Below, piece by piece: positions 7,401-7,980 of a stretch of DNA of 7,980 bases. The stretch comes from Methylococcaceae bacterium. Lineage in GTDB: Bacteria > Pseudomonadota > Gammaproteobacteria > Methylococcales > Methylomonadaceae. A model generated the notes under the pieces. It saw only the letters and a list, made by a program, of their open reading frames with translations. It made no database searches and was not told where the DNA came from. A program made the position numbers and the translations under genes. Position 1 is the stretch's first letter. The number at the start of each line of letters is the position of its first letter. The stretch covers positions 1 through 7,980 of the forward strand of contig RFQK01000062.1 in assembly GCA_009925045.1 (NCBI GenBank). Direction: 5' to 3'.

Positions 7401-7980
7401 ATTTTGCCGCTCGACGTCTAACCAATGACCATCGGGCGTTACCATTCGCCATGACCAGAGGTTATCCAGCGCAGTCCCCCATAACACCGCTTTTTTGCCG
7501 CCGGCATTCATGGCGATATTGCCACCGATACACGATGCATCTGCAGAAGTCGGATCACAGGCAAATACCAGACCTGCCTGTTCCGCCACATCCATGACAC
7601 GACGAGTAACTACACCCGCCCCTGTATCAATCGTCGCGTAAGGCTGATCGACACCAGGCAATTGGGATGCAAACGCGACCGCACTGATATCCAGGAGTTT
7701 TTCAGTATTGATCACCGCCGAATAGGGTGTTAAAGGGACGGCGCCGCCGGTATATCCGGTCCCACCGCCGCGGGGAATAATCGTCAACCCTAATTTGATG
7801 CAATCCCGCACCAAATGCCCCACTTCTTGTTCATTGCTGGGATAGAGCACGACAAATGGATATTCCACCCGCCAGTCAGTCGCGTCCGTGACATGGGCGG
7901 CACGGGCAAAACCATCAAAACAAATATTATCTTTGCGGGTGTGTTTGGAGAGCAGGGATAAGGTTTTGCGCCGCATCTGC
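4494..7980 (-). CDS. Giant FAD/4Fe-4S 2-hydroxyacid dehydrogenase-like oxidoreductase, 5' end beyond right edge
   Basis: At least 1161 residues of a fused respiratory dehydrogenase. Numbering from the first Met (7976): the FAD-binding domain (FAD_binding_4/PCMH fold, about 35-265) has [11 protein letters not shown] at 68-78; the FAD-oxidase C-terminal domain (about 300-660) has [10 protein letters not shown] at 572-581 and SGEHGIG at 616-622, as in D-lactate and glycolate oxidases. Then come two 4Fe-4S sites (C694-C697-C700-C704 and C756-C759-C762-C766-P) and two CCG/heterodisulfide-reductase-like modules (C907, CCG at 939-941, CGTC at 983-986; C1032, CCG at 1060-1062, CPSC at 1107-1110). This equals GlcD plus GlcF in one chain, as in E. 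coli YdiJ (about 1018 residues, D-2-hydroxyglutarate oxidation). The frame stays open upstream of the first Met to the edge (CAG at 7979-7977). From memory, the close family is about 1250-1300 residues with an N-terminal DUF3683 domain, and its [11 protein letters not shown] junction is seen at residues 12-22, so the DUF3683 part and true start probably lie outside. The substrate is not determined; electrons would likely go to quinone or another carrier. Confidence 0.93.
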   Translation of the reverse strand, partial: QMRRKTLSLLSKHTRKDNICFDGFARAAHVTDATDWRVEYPFVVLYPSNEQEVGHLVRDCIKLGLTIIPRGGGTGYTGGAVPLTPYSAVINTEKLLDISAVAFASQLPGVDQPYATIDTGAGVVTRRVMDVAEQAGLVFACDPTSADASCIGGNIAMNAGGKKAVLWGTALDNLWSWRMVTPDGHWLDVERQNHNLGKIHDQAEVEFMLRRYAIDGKTLLSEETLKMAGDQFRKGELGKDVTDKFLGGLPGIQKEGCDGIITSARWILHKMPPHIRTVCLEFFGQVREAVPAIVEIRDYLAALPKSGQARVMLAGLEHLDERYVKAVGYATKAKRHGRPKMVLIGDIVGDDENQVAQAASEVVRLCNARRAEGFIAVSAEARKTFWLDRARTAAIAKHTNAFKINEDVVIPLPRMGDYCDGIERINIELSLRNKLQLCDALNEFLQADLPVRSYTEDVEKADLIGDRRLLAQELLASVQTRWLWLYQNLDRPLAGAESDFAALGIIASELSNKADQPTLFHRLQDHSIRVSWKQELLPGLKEIFNGDHFRPVIERIEAVHKEILRGRVFVALHMHAGDGNVHTNLPVNSDHYAMLQEANQAVVRIMALARSLGGVISGEHGIGITKYEFLSEQELANFHAYKQQVDPEGRFNRGKLMPGADLQAAYTTSFSLMGFESLIMQQSDIGAIADSVKDCLRCGKCKPVCSTHVPRANLLYSPRNKILATSLLIEAFLYEEQTRRGISIHHWQQFEDVADHCTVCHKCYSPCPVDIDFGDVSMNMRNLLRKMGKQSFNPLKTLAIAFLTTSRPDTVKLMRKFMIQWAYKAQRLGNVLLKPWAKAQTRLPPSSTGKAPVTEQVIQFVNRKMPADVPKKTARVMLDIEDNHVVPIIRDREKTSVDSEAVFYFPGCGSERLFSQVGLATQALLYEVGVQTVLPPGYLCCGYPQRAAGQFDKADKITTDNRVMFHRLANTLNYLDIKTVVVSCGTCLDQLLDYEFDRIFPGCRIIDIHEFLLEKGLSVEGLQGQPYLYHDPCHSPMKQRDPLKTVSGLLGGASVNKSERCCGESGTLAVSRGDISNQVRFRKAEELQADVLKLRADSKTPVKLLTSCPSCMQGLQRYQGDVEKLEVDYIVVEMARHILGKKWLDEYVKKARNGGIERVLL

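Overview
The window looks like a piece of a gammaproteobacterial chromosome of moderate GC content. The best guess is a methanotroph or close relative (Methylococcales-like). That placement rests on the overall feel of the RelA, the YaiL/DUF2058-like start, the NlpE-like periplasmic protein and the very large FAD/Fe-S dehydrogenase; no rRNA or pathway marker confirms it. There is no sign of phage, insertion sequence, CRISPR or tRNA, and the region reads as ordinary core or near-core genome.

Layout from left to right. Bases 1-98 hold the first 32 codons of a minus-strand gene whose start (SLQEQLLK motif) marks it as a DUF2058/YaiL-type protein; it runs off the left edge. Bases 99-418 are a non-coding divergent spacer. 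Bases 419-958 (+) encode an exported 179-residue protein with an NlpE-like domain and a Met/His-rich mature N-terminus that suggests copper or other metal binding. A strong hairpin at 963-1001 probably ends transcription from both sides, because the next gene converges on it. Bases 1005-1457 (-) encode a conserved-looking 150-residue protein that I do not recognise.

The rest is a compact minus-strand gene string, transcribed right to left: a giant FAD plus iron-sulfur 2-hydroxyacid dehydrogenase-like enzyme (4494-7980, its 5' end beyond the right edge), then relA (2328-4451) 42 bases later, then a TauE/SafE-type eight-helix transporter (1551-2324) that starts with TTG just three bases after the relA stop. 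The 150-residue gene follows after a 93-base gap with no clear terminator in between, so the whole string may share the hairpin at 963-1001 as its end.

Functionally, RelA makes (p)ppGpp during amino-acid starvation. Its hydrolase half is degenerate, so the cell should carry a separate SpoT elsewhere. The dehydrogenase probably feeds electrons from a D-2-hydroxyacid into the respiratory chain. The transporter probably exports sulfite, an organosulfonate or another small anion. The grouping of these three genes is seen; any shared physiological purpose is inference. I found no convincing candidate for a wholly new system. The points most worth a second look are the TTG-coupled relA/transporter junction, the Met/His-rich NlpE-like protein, the unknown 150-residue protein and the large fused dehydrogenase.
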